DNA from: Candidatus Neoehrlichia procyonis str. RAC413
GTDB taxonomy: Bacteria > Pseudomonadota > Alphaproteobacteria > Rickettsiales > Anaplasmataceae
NCBI RefSeq assembly: GCF_000964795.1
Contig: NZ_LANX01000001.1
Span: 558,001-622,000 of the forward strand
Length of the DNA stretch: 64,000 nt
Direction of reading: 5' to 3'
This document shows positions 20,510-29,955 of the stretch, piece after piece (positions within the stretch are counted from its first letter, which is position 1; every line of letters starts with the position of its first letter). Below the pieces are notes generated by a model. That model had not been told where the DNA came from. It did no database searches and saw only the letters and a list, made by a program, of their open reading frames with translations. A program made the translations under genes and the position numbers.

Positions 20510-22162
20510 ATGGCAAATGTAGTTGTAACAGGTGAAGCACTAGATAAGTCCATCAGAGAAATAATTCATATTTTAGAAGATGCTGTAGGATGTACTGCTG
20601 GACCAAAAGGGTTAACCATAGCTATCAGTAAACCTTATGGTGCACCAGAAGTAACAAAAGATGGTTATAAAGTAATTAAAAGTATTAAGCCAGAGGAGCC
20701 ATTAGCACAAGCAATTGCTAGTATAATAGCTCAAAGTGCTTCACAGTGTAACGATAAAGTTGGTGATGGAACCACAACATGTTCTATTTTAACAGCTAAA
20801 GTAATTGAAGAAGTATCAAAAGCTAAAGCTGCTGGAGCAGATATTATTAGTATAAAAAATGGTATCCTAAAAGCAAAAGACTTAGTATTAGAATCTTTGC
20901 TGTCTATGAAGCGTGATGTTTCGTCAGAAGACGAAATAGCACAAGTTGCCACAATTTCTGCAAATGGCGATAAAAATATAGGTAGCAAAATTGCACAATG
21001 TGTTAATGAAGTTGGTAAAGATGGTGTTATTACAGTTGAAGAAAGTAAAGGATTTAAGGAATTAGAAGTTGAAAAAACTGACGGTATGCAGTTCGATAGA
21101 GGTTACTTATCTCCTTATTTTGTTACCAATGCAGAAAAAATGTTAATCGAGTTTGAAAGTCCATATATTTTATTAACAGAAAAAAAATTAAATATTATAC
21201 AACCGCTATTACCTATCCTTGAAAGTATAGCAAGATCAGGTAAGCCTCTGTTAATTATTGCTGAAGATGTAGAAGGTGAAGCTTTAAGTACTTTAGTATT
21301 AAATAAACTACGCGGTGGATTGCATGTTGCTGCTGTAAAGGCTCCTGGATTTGGTGACAGAAGAAAGGATATGCTTGGTGATATTGCGATATTAACTGGT
21401 GCAAAATACGTTATCAATGATGAGTTAGCAGTAAAAATGGAAGACTTAACGTTAGACGATTTAGGTACCGCAAAAAATATACGCATTACTAAAGATACAA
21501 CAACACTTATTGGTAGTGTTGACAGTAATTCTGCAAACGTCCAAAGTAGAATTAATCAAATAAAAATGCAAATTGATACCTCTACTTCAGACTACGATAA
21601 AGAAAAATTAAGAGAACGTTTAGCAAAGCTTTCAGGAGGGGTTGCTGTACTAAAAGTCGGCGGTTCAAGTGAAGTAGAAGTAAAAGAACGTAAGGATAGA
21701 GTAGAAGATGCTTTACATGCTACTAGGGCTGCTGTCGAGGAAGGTGTAGTACCTGGAGGAGGATCTGCTTTATTGTATACATTATCTTCATTAGATAATT
21801 TAAAAGGCAAAAATGATGATGAGCAAATAGGTATTAACATAATAAAGCGAGCTTTACTTGCACCTATTAAGCGCATTATAAAAAATGCTGGATCTGAAGA
21901 AGCTCCATGTGTAATCAAGCATTTACTAAAACAAAACGACAAAGAGTTAATCTTTAATGTTGATACAATGAGTTATGCAAATGCTTTCACCTCTGGTGTT
22001 ATAGATCCTTTAAAAGTAGTGCGTATTGCTTTTGATCTTGCAGTATCTCTTGCTGCCGTATTCATGACTTTAAATGCTGTTATAGTAGATGTACCATCTA
22101 AAGATGATCATCATCCTGCTGCTGGAGGTGCTGGTATGGGTGGCGGAATGGGCGGATTCTAA
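20510..22162 (+). CDS. groEL: Chaperonin GroEL
   Basis: GroEL (HSP60), 550 residues, forms the double-ring ATP-driven folding chamber. Diagnostic stretches are all present: ATP-site GPKGL, DGTTTCSILTAK, the apical domain with ESKGFKELEVEKTDGMQFDRGY, APGFGDRRKDML, the AAVEEGVVPGGG hinge and a Gly-Met-rich tail ending GGMGGF. The tail is preceded by DDHHPAAGG, where related proteins differ. An AAGGAGA site precedes the ATG by 8 bases. GroEL of Ehrlichia is a major antigen and strongly expressed. It shares the groES promoter. Confidence 0.98.
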   Translation: MANVVVTGEALDKSIREIIHILEDAVGCTAGPKGLTIAISKPYGAPEVTKDGYKVIKSIKPEEPLAQAIASIIAQSASQCNDKVGDGTTTCSILTAKVIEEVSKAKAAGADIISIKNGILKAKDLVLESLLSMKRDVSSEDEIAQVATISANGDKNIGSKIAQCVNEVGKDGVITVEESKGFKELEVEKTDGMQFDRGYLSPYFVTNAEKMLIEFESPYILLTEKKLNIIQPLLPILESIARSGKPLLIIAEDVEGEALSTLVLNKLRGGLHVAAVKAPGFGDRRKDMLGDIAILTGAKYVINDELAVKMEDLTLDDLGTAKNIRITKDTTTLIGSVDSNSANVQSRINQIKMQIDTSTSDYDKEKLRERLAKLSGGVAVLKVGGSSEVEVKERKDRVEDALHATRAAVEEGVVPGGGSALLYTLSSLDNLKGKNDDEQIGINIIKRALLAPIKRIIKNAGSEEAPCVIKHLLKQNDKELIFNVDTMSYANAFTSGVIDPLKVVRIAFDLAVSLAAVFMTLNAVIVDVPSKDDHHPAAGGAGMGGGMGGF

Positions 22163-22175
22163 TTTTTGCACGATA

Positions 22176-22196
22176 GACAGGGGGTTTTCCCCTGTC
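22176..22196 (+). other. GC-rich hairpin after groEL
   Basis: GACAGGGG (22176-22183) pairs perfectly with CCCCTGTC (22189-22196) around a 5-base loop, 14 bases after the groEL stop. It is followed by an A-run rather than T-run, so it is not a standard intrinsic terminator; it may stabilise the 3' end of the chaperonin mRNA. Confidence 0.6.
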
Positions 22197-22256
22197 AAAA
22201 AATCCTCTCCTTTACAAGGATAACAAATATAGCAGTATAGCCTCTTCTTTAGGACT

Positions 22257-22291
22257 AAAAAGCTTACAAATTTTATCTTAAAAGCTTTTTT
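22257..22291 (+). terminator. Candidate intrinsic terminator of groESL
   Basis: AAAAAGCTT (22257-22265) pairs with AAGCTTTTT (22282-22290) and ends in a six-T run. The stem is AT-rich with a 16-base loop, so it is weak. Its A/T symmetry could also serve the opposite strand. Confidence 0.45.
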
Positions 22292-22531
22292 ACAAATATT
22301 TTAAATTGTATAAGTTTTTATAAATAACAAGGTTATGATGATACATTTAATTAAGTGCTTATTTAAAAAGCATCAATCTATAACTTTTTTTTTTATAAAA
22401 AAAATATCAGCAAGTTATTATAATGTTAGGTCGTTTAATTTTTTCACAGGTTTTCCAAAGAAGTTTTTTTTGCTTAATGCATTAAAAAAGTAATATGTCA
22501 CATTAATATTAAAATTAAATTACAATATATA

Positions 22532-23242
22532 TCACTCTTTTTCAAGTTTATACAGCTGTCCCGTAACACTGCAACTTTCTGATGCAAGATCTACAAATTT
22601 ATCTGTTAAATTTTCCATATAAGCATATGTTTCACTATCACTTTGACGTGAACATATCATATTTACACACATCTTACTATGCTTTGTTTCTGCAGCATAC
22701 ACCCTAATCATTGCTTCCAAAGCAGCCTTACTTGAAGCATAAAGCCCACAATACGGATAACTTGATAGTGAATGAGTTATCTCTGAAGTTAAAAAAATTG
22801 CTCTACCAGATAATGAACTTTTAAGTAATGCATCAAAATACTTTATCAAATACCAATTTGCAAAAAAATTTACATCCATTACTTCTTTCAATACGACAGG
22901 ATCATACTCCTGCACTGGACTTAAACTACATGATACTGAAGCACTAGCAACTAAAATATCTATAAACTTAAATTTTGTCTTTATAGAAAGTGCAAGATCT
23001 TTAATACTATCAAAACTTTGAAGATCAATAGGAGCTATCATTACCTCTACTCCTACTTCCTGTATAATATTATAAAGTGCCTTTAATTTATCTACATCCT
23101 TTCCCACAAGAATCAAATTAGCACCTTCCTTAGCAAATCTCTGAGTCACAATTGACCCTATATTTCCAGAAGCTCCAGTAATAACTGCTATCCTACCTTG
23201 CAACACTCCGCCACCACCATTATCATCATATAATACCGTCAA
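22532..23242 (-). CDS. Short-chain dehydrogenase/reductase, FabG/YciK-like
   Basis: A 236-residue NAD(P)-dependent oxidoreductase of the SDR family; the substrate is not evident. The cofactor motif TGASGNIG lies near residue 22, followed by KEGANLILVGKD. The usual NNAG motif is replaced by a VASASVS stretch. The active site has a Ser/Thr-rich LTSEITHS strand and Tyr-x-x-x-Lys in LYASSKAALEAM, so catalysis should be intact. The layout (VMDVNFFANWYLIKYF helix) resembles YciK-type reductases more than FabG of fatty-acid synthesis. It is divergent from clpB by 191 bases. Residues 6-13 carry an odd Asp/Gly-rich run (DDNGGGGV), so the true start could be slightly downstream. Confidence 0.82.
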   Translation of the reverse strand: MTVLYDDNGGGGVLQGRIAVITGASGNIGSIVTQRFAKEGANLILVGKDVDKLKALYNIIQEVGVEVMIAPIDLQSFDSIKDLALSIKTKFKFIDILVASASVSCSLSPVQEYDPVVLKEVMDVNFFANWYLIKYFDALLKSSLSGRAIFLTSEITHSLSSYPYCGLYASSKAALEAMIRVYAAETKHSKMCVNMICSRQSDSETYAYMENLTDKFVDLASESCSVTGQLYKLEKE

Positions 23243-23433
23243 TTTTCTCTATAACGTTTAATAATAAGTGTTTAAAGCACAATTGGCAAGTAAAACAGCT
23301 TATTCTCTACTATTAGCAATCTTAAAATGCATATTCTCAAAAAAACATAAATAATTACTACTTATATACCTTAACATTCCATAATAAATGTTATATTATT
23401 ATTTAAATAACTTAATTCAGATGAATATCTATT

Positions 23434-25992
23434 ATGGATCTTAATAAATTTACTGAAAAAGCTAAAAACCTAATTATACAATCACAAACATCTGCTATAT
23501 CTTCTGGACATCAATCATTACTACCAGCACATTTACTAAAGGTTATGTTAGATGAAAAGGATGAACTAGTAGAAGTATTGATCACTGCATGTGGTAGTAA
23601 TATTAATGATATAAATAATGCAAATACACTCCTACTTCAAAAACTCCCTATCGTTAGCGGTTCTGGAAGTGGACATATAACCTTATCAAAAGAAATGGCA
23701 CAAGTCTTAGAAGAGGCAATAAATTTAGCTAAAAGAAACCAAGATACATATGTTACTGTAGAACGACTGTTACAAGCATTAACAATTATAAATAGTAATA
23801 CCGCTAACATTCTTTTACAACATGGCATAACACCTCAAAAACTTAATAGCATTATTATAAATATTCGTAAAGGAGCAAAAGCAGATAGCGCTAGCTATGA
23901 TCAACAGTTTAATGCTCTAAAAAAATATGCAAAAGACGTTAATGAATACGCCCTTAGTGGAAAGCTTGATCCAGTTATTGGTAGAGATGAAGAAATTAGA
24001 CGCACTATGCAAGTATTATCACGTAGAACAAAAAATAATCCTGTACTAATTGGAGATCCTGGTGTTGGTAAAACAGCAATTGTAGAAGGATTAGCTCAAC
24101 GTATAGTGTTAGGGGACGTACCTATAGGGCTAAGACATGCAAAAATAATGTCATTAGACCTAGGAGCATTAATTGCTGGTACTAAGTACAGAGGTGAATT
24201 TGAAGAAAGATTAAAAGCTGTAATCAACGAAATAATATCATCTAATGGTAGCATAATACTCTTTATAGATGAGCTACACACACTTGTAGGTGCAGGGGCA
24301 ATCAATGGATCAATGGATGCATCTAACTTATTAAAGCCAGCATTGGCAAGAGGAGAAATACACTGTATCGGAGCAACAACTCTTGACGAATATCGCGAAT
24401 ATATAGAAAAAGATGCTGCATTGGCAAGAAGATTTCAATCTGTTTTTGTATCAGAACCAAGCATTAACGATACTATATCAATTTTACGTGGATTAAAGGA
24501 AAAATATGAATTACACCACGGTATAAGAATAGCTGATAGTTCTATTATTGCAGCTACAACCTTATCACACCGTTATATTACTGACAGATTCCTTCCAGAT
24601 AAAGCAATAGATCTTATAGATGAAGCAGCAAGTCGCGCAAGAATAGAAATAGACAGCAAACCTGAAATTATAGATGAAGTTGAAAGAAAAATTATTCAGT
24701 TAAAAATCGAATCAGAAGTCCTAAAAAAAGAACAGAATGAATCATCAAAACAGCGATTAATAGCACTAAATCATGAACTGGAAGAACTCAATTCTAAAGT
24801 TGCAGATTTACACAGTAAATGGCAAGCTGAAAAAGTAAAAATAGCAAAAATGCAAGAATGTACAGAAAAGCTGGATAATGCACGTAGTAGCTTAGAAAAA
24901 GCTCAAAGATCTGGAGACTTAGCAAAAGCAGGAGAATTAATGTATGGCATTATACCTACACTTGAAAAAGAACTAAAGCAACATGAACAAGTAACTGGTA
25001 ATTTGTTAAAAAAAGAAATCACTGAAAATGATATAGCAACCATTGTTTCAAAATGGACAGGCATTCCTATAGAAAACATGATGAGCAGTGAAAAAGAAAA
25101 ATTACTAAATATGGAGCAAGAAATTAGGAAAACAATTATTGGCCAAGATCACGCAATTACATCTATTAGTAATGCAGTGCGAAGATCACGTGCAGGAATA
25201 CAAGATTCACAAAGACCTCTAGGATCATTTTTATTCCTTGGACCAACAGGTGTTGGCAAAACAGAACTAACAAAAGCTTTAGCTAAATTTTTATTTAATG
25301 ATAAGTCTGCATTATTAAGATTTGATATGTCTGAATTCATGGAAAAGCATTCAATATCAAAACTGATAGGAGCTCCTCCAGGATACGTAGGATATGAACA
25401 AGGAGGGGCATTAACTGAAGCAGTAAGAAGAAGACCTTACCAGGTCATTTTATTTGATGAAATAGAAAAAGCTCATGCAGATATTTTTAATATTTTACTA
25501 CAAGTATTAGATGAAGGAAGATTAACCGATAGTAAGGGTAAATTAGTAGATTTTCGTAATACCATATTAATATTAACATCAAATTTAGGACAAGACATTC
25601 TTACCCACAATATAAATAATACAGTTAATCAAGAAGTTTTAGAGGTATTACGATTAAGTTTTCGACCAGAATTTTTAAACAGACTAGATGAAATTATAGT
25701 ATTTCATAAGCTATCTAAAGAAAACATCGCAAATATCATTGATATACAACTCTCTTATCTTCAAAAAATAATCAGTGAGCGTAAAATCACTATCACTTTA
25801 ACATCTGAAGCAAAAAATTGGATTATTGATAATGGATACAACATTACATATGGAGCAAGGCCTTTAAAAAGACTCATACAACAGTATATTCAAAATCAGT
25901 TAGCAAAATTAATAATTGCCAATTCAATTAACGAAGGAGATATTATTAAAATATGTGTATTAGATAATAATTTAGTCATAAAGAAAGCATAA
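23434..25992 (+). CDS. clpB: ATP-dependent disaggregase ClpB
   Basis: ClpB, 852 residues, is a hexameric AAA+ unfoldase that rescues aggregates with DnaK. Order: N-terminal Clp_N repeats (1-150), AAA-1 with Walker A GDPGVGKT and [11 protein letters not shown], the long coiled-coil middle domain (about 400-525, rich in Lys/Glu/Leu heptads) that separates ClpB from ClpA/ClpC, AAA-2 with [10 protein letters not shown] and LFDEIEKAH, and the C-terminal D2-small domain. There is no ClpP-binding IGF/L loop, as expected for a disaggregase. I saw no clear heat-shock promoter directly upstream. Confidence 0.96.
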   Translation: MDLNKFTEKAKNLIIQSQTSAISSGHQSLLPAHLLKVMLDEKDELVEVLITACGSNINDINNANTLLLQKLPIVSGSGSGHITLSKEMAQVLEEAINLAKRNQDTYVTVERLLQALTIINSNTANILLQHGITPQKLNSIIINIRKGAKADSASYDQQFNALKKYAKDVNEYALSGKLDPVIGRDEEIRRTMQVLSRRTKNNPVLIGDPGVGKTAIVEGLAQRIVLGDVPIGLRHAKIMSLDLGALIAGTKYRGEFEERLKAVINEIISSNGSIILFIDELHTLVGAGAINGSMDASNLLKPALARGEIHCIGATTLDEYREYIEKDAALARRFQSVFVSEPSINDTISILRGLKEKYELHHGIRIADSSIIAATTLSHRYITDRFLPDKAIDLIDEAASRARIEIDSKPEIIDEVERKIIQLKIESEVLKKEQNESSKQRLIALNHELEELNSKVADLHSKWQAEKVKIAKMQECTEKLDNARSSLEKAQRSGDLAKAGELMYGIIPTLEKELKQHEQVTGNLLKKEITENDIATIVSKWTGIPIENMMSSEKEKLLNMEQEIRKTIIGQDHAITSISNAVRRSRAGIQDSQRPLGSFLFLGPTGVGKTELTKALAKFLFNDKSALLRFDMSEFMEKHSISKLIGAPPGYVGYEQGGALTEAVRRRPYQVILFDEIEKAHADIFNILLQVLDEGRLTDSKGKLVDFRNTILILTSNLGQDILTHNINNTVNQEVLEVLRLSFRPEFLNRLDEIIVFHKLSKENIANIIDIQLSYLQKIISERKITITLTSEAKNWIIDNGYNITYGARPLKRLIQQYIQNQLAKLIIANSINEGDIIKICVLDNNLVIKKA

Positions 25993-25998
25993 AATCCA

Positions 25999-26019
25999 GT
26001 ACTTAAGTTTATTAAGTAC
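25999..26019 (+). terminator. Hairpin after clpB
   Basis: GTACTTAA (25999-26006) and TTAAGTAC (26012-26019) form a perfect 8-bp stem with a 5-base loop 7 bases after the clpB stop. No T-run follows, so termination is only suggested. Confidence 0.35.
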
Positions 26020-26221
26020 AAACACAAGATTACTAAATAATCCATAATCATAGCAATACAAATCAGCACTTTTGCCATCTCTATCTCACCTATGTAAGCT
26101 TACATAAACTAACACATTTTTTTATACACTGGTAATGTATACCTACTACATTAAAAATAATCAATAGCTTACGCGCTAGGCCATATGCTCCTACTAGTGA
26201 TACAAGAGCATAACATTACAA

Positions 26222-26695
26222 TTATTTCCTTGCATATAACTGTACTCTATCTATCATAACCAATATAATACTAAAAAGTAATGTAGGAATAGCAAAGTTA
26301 ACTTCCTGCATAATACGAGACAAGCATGAACCTACATAATCACTTTCACTACCATAATGTAAATATTCGCTTATATCTTCCTTTATATCCTTATAATTAC
26401 ATAATACTGCCAACAAAACTAACACACTTGATAATACACAAGAAATTGTAGCTACTGATATAAGCTGATTGACAAACACCAAATCTGGAAATCTTATAAA
26501 CATAACATACAACAATAATCCAAAAAACACAATATTACTTAGTAAAATATTCAAAAAACACGCCACCTCCCAGCATATTGCATGATATTTATTTTTACCA
26601 TAACAATACAATACTGTAGAAATACATAATAAAATAAATGGTAATACTAATAACATACATGTAAATATAAAGAAATAGCTTTGAATATTTTTCAT
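26222..26695 (-). CDS. Four-helix membrane protein, FGIPTL family (paralog 1)
   Basis: A 157-residue integral membrane protein of unknown function and one of five related proteins in this window. Four hydrophobic helices lie near 6-29, 46-68, 78-100 and 133-152. Family landmarks: a proline in helix 1 (LLVLPFILL), a Glu just before helix 2 (WEVACFLN), the helix-2 core ILLSNIVFFGLL, and a signature just before helix 4, RIMQEVNFAIPTLL. The loop between helices 3 and 4 is charged (YKDIKEDISEYL). There is no cleavable signal peptide. It lies first downstream of clpB but on the opposite strand, in a row of four same-strand paralogs. Lineage-specific by inference. Confidence 0.75.
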   Translation of the reverse strand: MKNIQSYFFIFTCMLLVLPFILLCISTVLYCYGKNKYHAICWEVACFLNILLSNIVFFGLLLYVMFIRFPDLVFVNQLISVATISCVLSSVLVLLAVLCNYKDIKEDISEYLHYGSESDYVGSCLSRIMQEVNFAIPTLLFSIILVMIDRVQLYARK

Positions 26696-27008
26696 TGTGT
26701 AAATATGTACGAATATTACTAGCTAATATTAATAAATTTTTTAATATATATGTCAATCAGAATTAACATTTAAATATCCTTAACTCCCACAAAATATATA
26801 GAATATCTATAATTACTTTAGTATAACAAATAAATACTCGTAACATATACCAAGCATAAGCAAATATGCAACCCTAAAAAGTATATAAAAAACTGTAAAG
26901 TTATTATTCAAAATAAATTATATAATTACTTAATAATTGTATTATACCTTCATAAAAAAACTAGCTAGCATCCTATTCTTCTCCCACACACACACATACA
27001 ATCAATAA
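26696..27008. other. Intergenic spacer between paralogs
   Basis: About 310 AT-rich bases between paralogs 1 and 2. An alternating CA run (CACACACACA) occurs near 26986-26998. Nothing else was recognised. Confidence 0.4.
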
Positions 27009-27545
27009 TTAAGAATGATCTACACAAGTATTATTAGCCAACATATTCACTTTTTGCTTTTCAACCATAATTGGACTCGAATTAAATGATACTTTACCTA
27101 TAATATTCAACACAATATTCAAAATTAAATTAGGCATAGCAAAATTTAATCTCTGCATTAACTTTGCAAATATACTATCATCAATATTATCTAAACATTC
27201 ACCAATTCTTCTTTTAGCACTACAATTATAAAATATTATTGAGGAAAAAGTCAATAAACACGACATTACTAACGCACAAGCACTAATTGATAACATCTTA
27301 TTATCAAACAACACCAATTTTGGATATAGTGTAAAAACATAATAAGATAACAACCCAAAAAATAATATGTTATTCAGCAAAATCTGTGATAAAAATGACA
27401 TTTCCAAACATATTATTTCGCATTTACTTTTATGAAGTCGTCGCATAAACCTAGCAGTAACAAAAAAACTAAATGGTATAATTAAAAGTGCGGACATAAA
27501 TAAAAAATATGCTTCTTTAATGTTGTTTTTAGATAATAATTTCAT
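27009..27545 (-). CDS. Four-helix membrane protein, FGIPTL family (paralog 2)
   Basis: A 178-residue member of the family. Shared landmarks: LLIIPFSFF in helix 1, Glu in ICLEMSFLSQ, the helix-2 core LLNNILFFGLL, and KLMQRLNFAMPNLI before helix 4. A hydrophilic 30-residue C-terminal tail follows. I chose the ATG at 27545, preceded by AAAGGT with 7 bases spacing; an upstream in-frame start at 27611 would add 22 residues without a ribosome site. Its nearest relative by eye is paralog 1. Function unknown; an inner-membrane location is inferred from the helices. Confidence 0.72.
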   Translation of the reverse strand: MKLLSKNNIKEAYFLFMSALLIIPFSFFVTARFMRRLHKSKCEIICLEMSFLSQILLNNILFFGLLSYYVFTLYPKLVLFDNKMLSISACALVMSCLLTFSSIIFYNCSAKRRIGECLDNIDDSIFAKLMQRLNFAMPNLILNIVLNIIGKVSFNSSPIMVEKQKVNMLANNTCVDHS

Positions 27546-28350
27546 ACTTGCTACCTTTTTTATTACTATTAAAAAAGTTTCGAACACATTAAACTTATAG
27601 TGCAATATCATACATATTAACTTTGCTAATAATCAGCAAATGAACATAAAACCTTAAATACAATAACACCCTCTATAGCTAATATTATACTGTATATGCA
27701 CTACGTACATAATGCTCAAAACATAGGCACTACTATTATAATGTAATATTTACAAAAATTAATAAAATACTTAATTAATACATTAAAATAATCAAATAAA
27801 TTAATATATTAATTAAGTAAATATGATTTCCTAAATTAATTTTGGTAATTAATTTCAATTGATCCTTTTTTATCATAATAATTACATTTAATATATTAAT
27901 TATTTAATGTCAATAATTAATATTTAAATATTTTTAAATAGAAAAATACCTAATTCCACTATCAGTATATAACCCCGTATGCACTTTAAAACAATATACT
28001 GTTCATACAACTTATATAATCAACAAACATAACAAAAAAGAATATTATAAAATAAGATAATAAGGCAAATCTCGTGATAATTATTTTTATAATTATCATA
28101 TTAGTTATTGAAATGAATAAAATTGATATGCATTACTTTACATACAATAAGTCAAAATACAAGCAAACATAATACTATGTTATATAGAAGTACCTACAAA
28201 TATTAGTTATAAAGTAATAACTCACTTATAACAAGCTTTTAAATTTATTAAAAGAAAATCTTTCTCTTTAGTGTTGCTAGTAAATAAGAGTTAAGTATTA
28301 GTTCTAAAGTTATTCAAGTCTATAAGGCTATTAATGACTATCACCCAATC
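27546..28350. other. Intergenic region with dense TTAAT palindromes
   Basis: The 800-base region upstream of paralog 2. From 27755 to 27950 it is packed with ATTAAT/TTAATTAA elements, including a long inverted repeat (separate entry). This could be the paralog-2 control region. The remainder shows nothing recognisable. Confidence 0.45.
27768..27819. repeat. 13-bp inverted repeat with inner 16-bp palindrome
   Basis: TACTTAATTAATA (27768-27780) and its exact reverse complement (27807-27819) flank 26 bases. The right arm overlaps a 16-base perfect palindrome at 27799-27814. It lies about 225 bases upstream of the paralog-2 start, suitable for an operator or a cruciform. Confidence 0.6.
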
Positions 28351-29058
28351 CTAACAAATACTTTTATCGCCTTTTATATCACAACATTCTTCTGAGTCTG
28401 TCATTAACGTAGAAGGTGCTTCCTGCATATCACATGTAAAAATATAATCCTCTGATATATCACATTTAGAATCTTTTTTCATGTGTTGACCATTTTTAAA
28501 GAACAGACCCAATATACCACCTATAGCATGAAATACAGCTATAACAATCAATGTAGGTATTCCAAAGCTCAATTCTCGCATTACACGCTGTCGCGAGCAC
28601 ATATATATATCGTAACCACAAGTGTTAAAATACTTCTTAGCCTCTGCTTTAATACCACGATAGCTAACTATCACTGCTAAAATAGTCAAAGCAAAAGCAA
28701 TACTAGTAGCACTTATCATTGACATAGTAAAAGCACTTCTCACATTTGTTAACACATGAGCTTTAACAAGAGTACTTTTTATGTCTATTGATGCAAGCAA
28801 AGTGCGAAATAAATCGGCAATACTTTTGATATTTGTTGATGAAAAGAAAATATGAAATATAAAATAGAAAAATGCTACATTTATTAAAAAAACATGTGAT
28901 ATAATAACCATCTCTCTAAATATCACATGCGCTTTCTTAGAACGAGCAACCATTTTATTAGAAATCCACATAAAGATAGCTGGTATCAACAAATTATTAG
29001 ATGTAAAGCCAATATAATACTCTGCCAGTCTTTTTGTATCTATCTTTTTTTTGTACAT
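28351..29058 (-). CDS. Four-helix membrane protein, FGIPTL family (paralog 3)
   Basis: A 235-residue family member and the longest. Landmarks: AEYYIGFTSNNLLIPAIFM helix 1, RKKA-like basic loop (RSKKAH), REMVIISHVFLINVAFF helix 2, an insertion of about 35 residues before helix 3, then VMRELSFGIPTLIVIA before helix 4. The 50-residue C-terminal tail is acidic and Cys-containing (ending near ECCDIKGDKSIC). It is closest to paralog 4. A GTG at 29079 would add 7 residues, but neither candidate has a good ribosome site; I prefer the ATG at 29058. An 11-base C/G tract lies about 475 bases upstream. Function unknown. Confidence 0.7.
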   Translation of the reverse strand: MYKKKIDTKRLAEYYIGFTSNNLLIPAIFMWISNKMVARSKKAHVIFREMVIISHVFLINVAFFYFIFHIFFSSTNIKSIADLFRTLLASIDIKSTLVKAHVLTNVRSAFTMSMISATSIAFALTILAVIVSYRGIKAEAKKYFNTCGYDIYMCSRQRVMRELSFGIPTLIVIAVFHAIGGILGLFFKNGQHMKKDSKCDISEDYIFTCDMQEAPSTLMTDSEECCDIKGDKSIC

Positions 29059-29955
29059 ATCAAGCACAACACAATACACACCACGTGTTTAAGGTACACT
29101 CCTTTTACAAAAAAATCAAATACTTTTACACATCTACATATACAATTTAAATATCGATTTATTGTTTTAGTACTCAGATTCCTGTATTCAGGAATTATGT
29201 TTACGTCTCCACATTATTACTGTATACCACCAACTTTTGGCTTATATGATATTTCCCAAACTCAAAATCTACGTTAATATGCTATTAACATAAAGTAACT
29301 ACTAGTAATTTACGTATTCAGTCAATTTTAGCAAAACTCTTTATTTAATAAAATAAGCACTGGATACACACAGATATAAGATAAAAACTTTAAATATCAT
29401 TGCATCAATCATTGCAACTCATATTAATAAAATAAGCAGCCAATAATAACTATATTATCTATAATTAAGCATCTCTTATACACTTAAGCATCTGTACTAC
29501 ATTTTTCACATCGATAATTCGTCAAATATTATCCCCCCCCCCCATTTTTTATATCCACAACAATGTATATAAATCATCTATAGCAATGCCTATATTTGTA
29601 CTCCTCATAAACTTTTAACCATTAACACAACACTTAAAACACATACCCCCAACATTAATGCTGTTAAAATTCAAATTCAGAATATGCAATAGACTTAAGG
29701 TTTGTAGAAGCTAAGCTTACTACTAAGCACTTTGCAAACTAATATTTATAAGTTTATCTTCAAAATATCTAGTACTTTTTACATTTTTACAGCACTCACA
29801 ACACCTTAACATAAATTAATTACAGAATCTTTTTTATAAGAGACCCTGTAAATAACATGCTAAAATAAATACATAACCTTATACTTCAATGTTATATCAC
29901 ATAGCATATTAATTAAATACTGAGTATAAAATTTTAAAGCTATAATTGTTTATAT
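29059..29955. other. Intergenic region with poly-C/G tract
   Basis: The spacer between paralogs 3 and 4, presumably with the paralog-3 promoter. It carries the homopolymer tract at 29533-29543. A plus-strand open frame near 28927-29277 has no family resemblance and runs over paralog 3, so I treat it as chance. Confidence 0.45.
29533..29543. repeat. Homopolymer tract, 11 C (poly-G on the minus strand)
   Basis: Eleven consecutive C in a very AT-rich spacer, about 475 bases before paralog 3. Such tracts are prone to slippage. Poly-G/C tracts are known near some Ehrlichia surface-protein genes, where length varies between strains. Confidence 0.85.

Larger units (their letters stand above)
22163..22531. 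other. 3' region of groEL with two hairpins
   Basis: Spacer between convergent groEL and the SDR gene. It contains a GC-rich hairpin and an A/T-flanked hairpin (listed below), then AT-rich sequence with a perfect 12-base palindrome TTAATGCATTAA at 22474-22485. Confidence 0.5.

Noticed and set aside
27768-27950. TTAA-rich block as a set of CtrA binding boxes
   Set aside because: TTAA occurs everywhere in this AT-rich sequence; I found no TTAA-N7-TTAAC spacing distinct from background.
28927-29277. 116-residue plus-strand open frame, His/Tyr-rich
   Set aside because: It overlaps the start of paralog 3 on the other strand, has no family motifs or ribosome site, and its composition looks like antisense of coding plus spacer.
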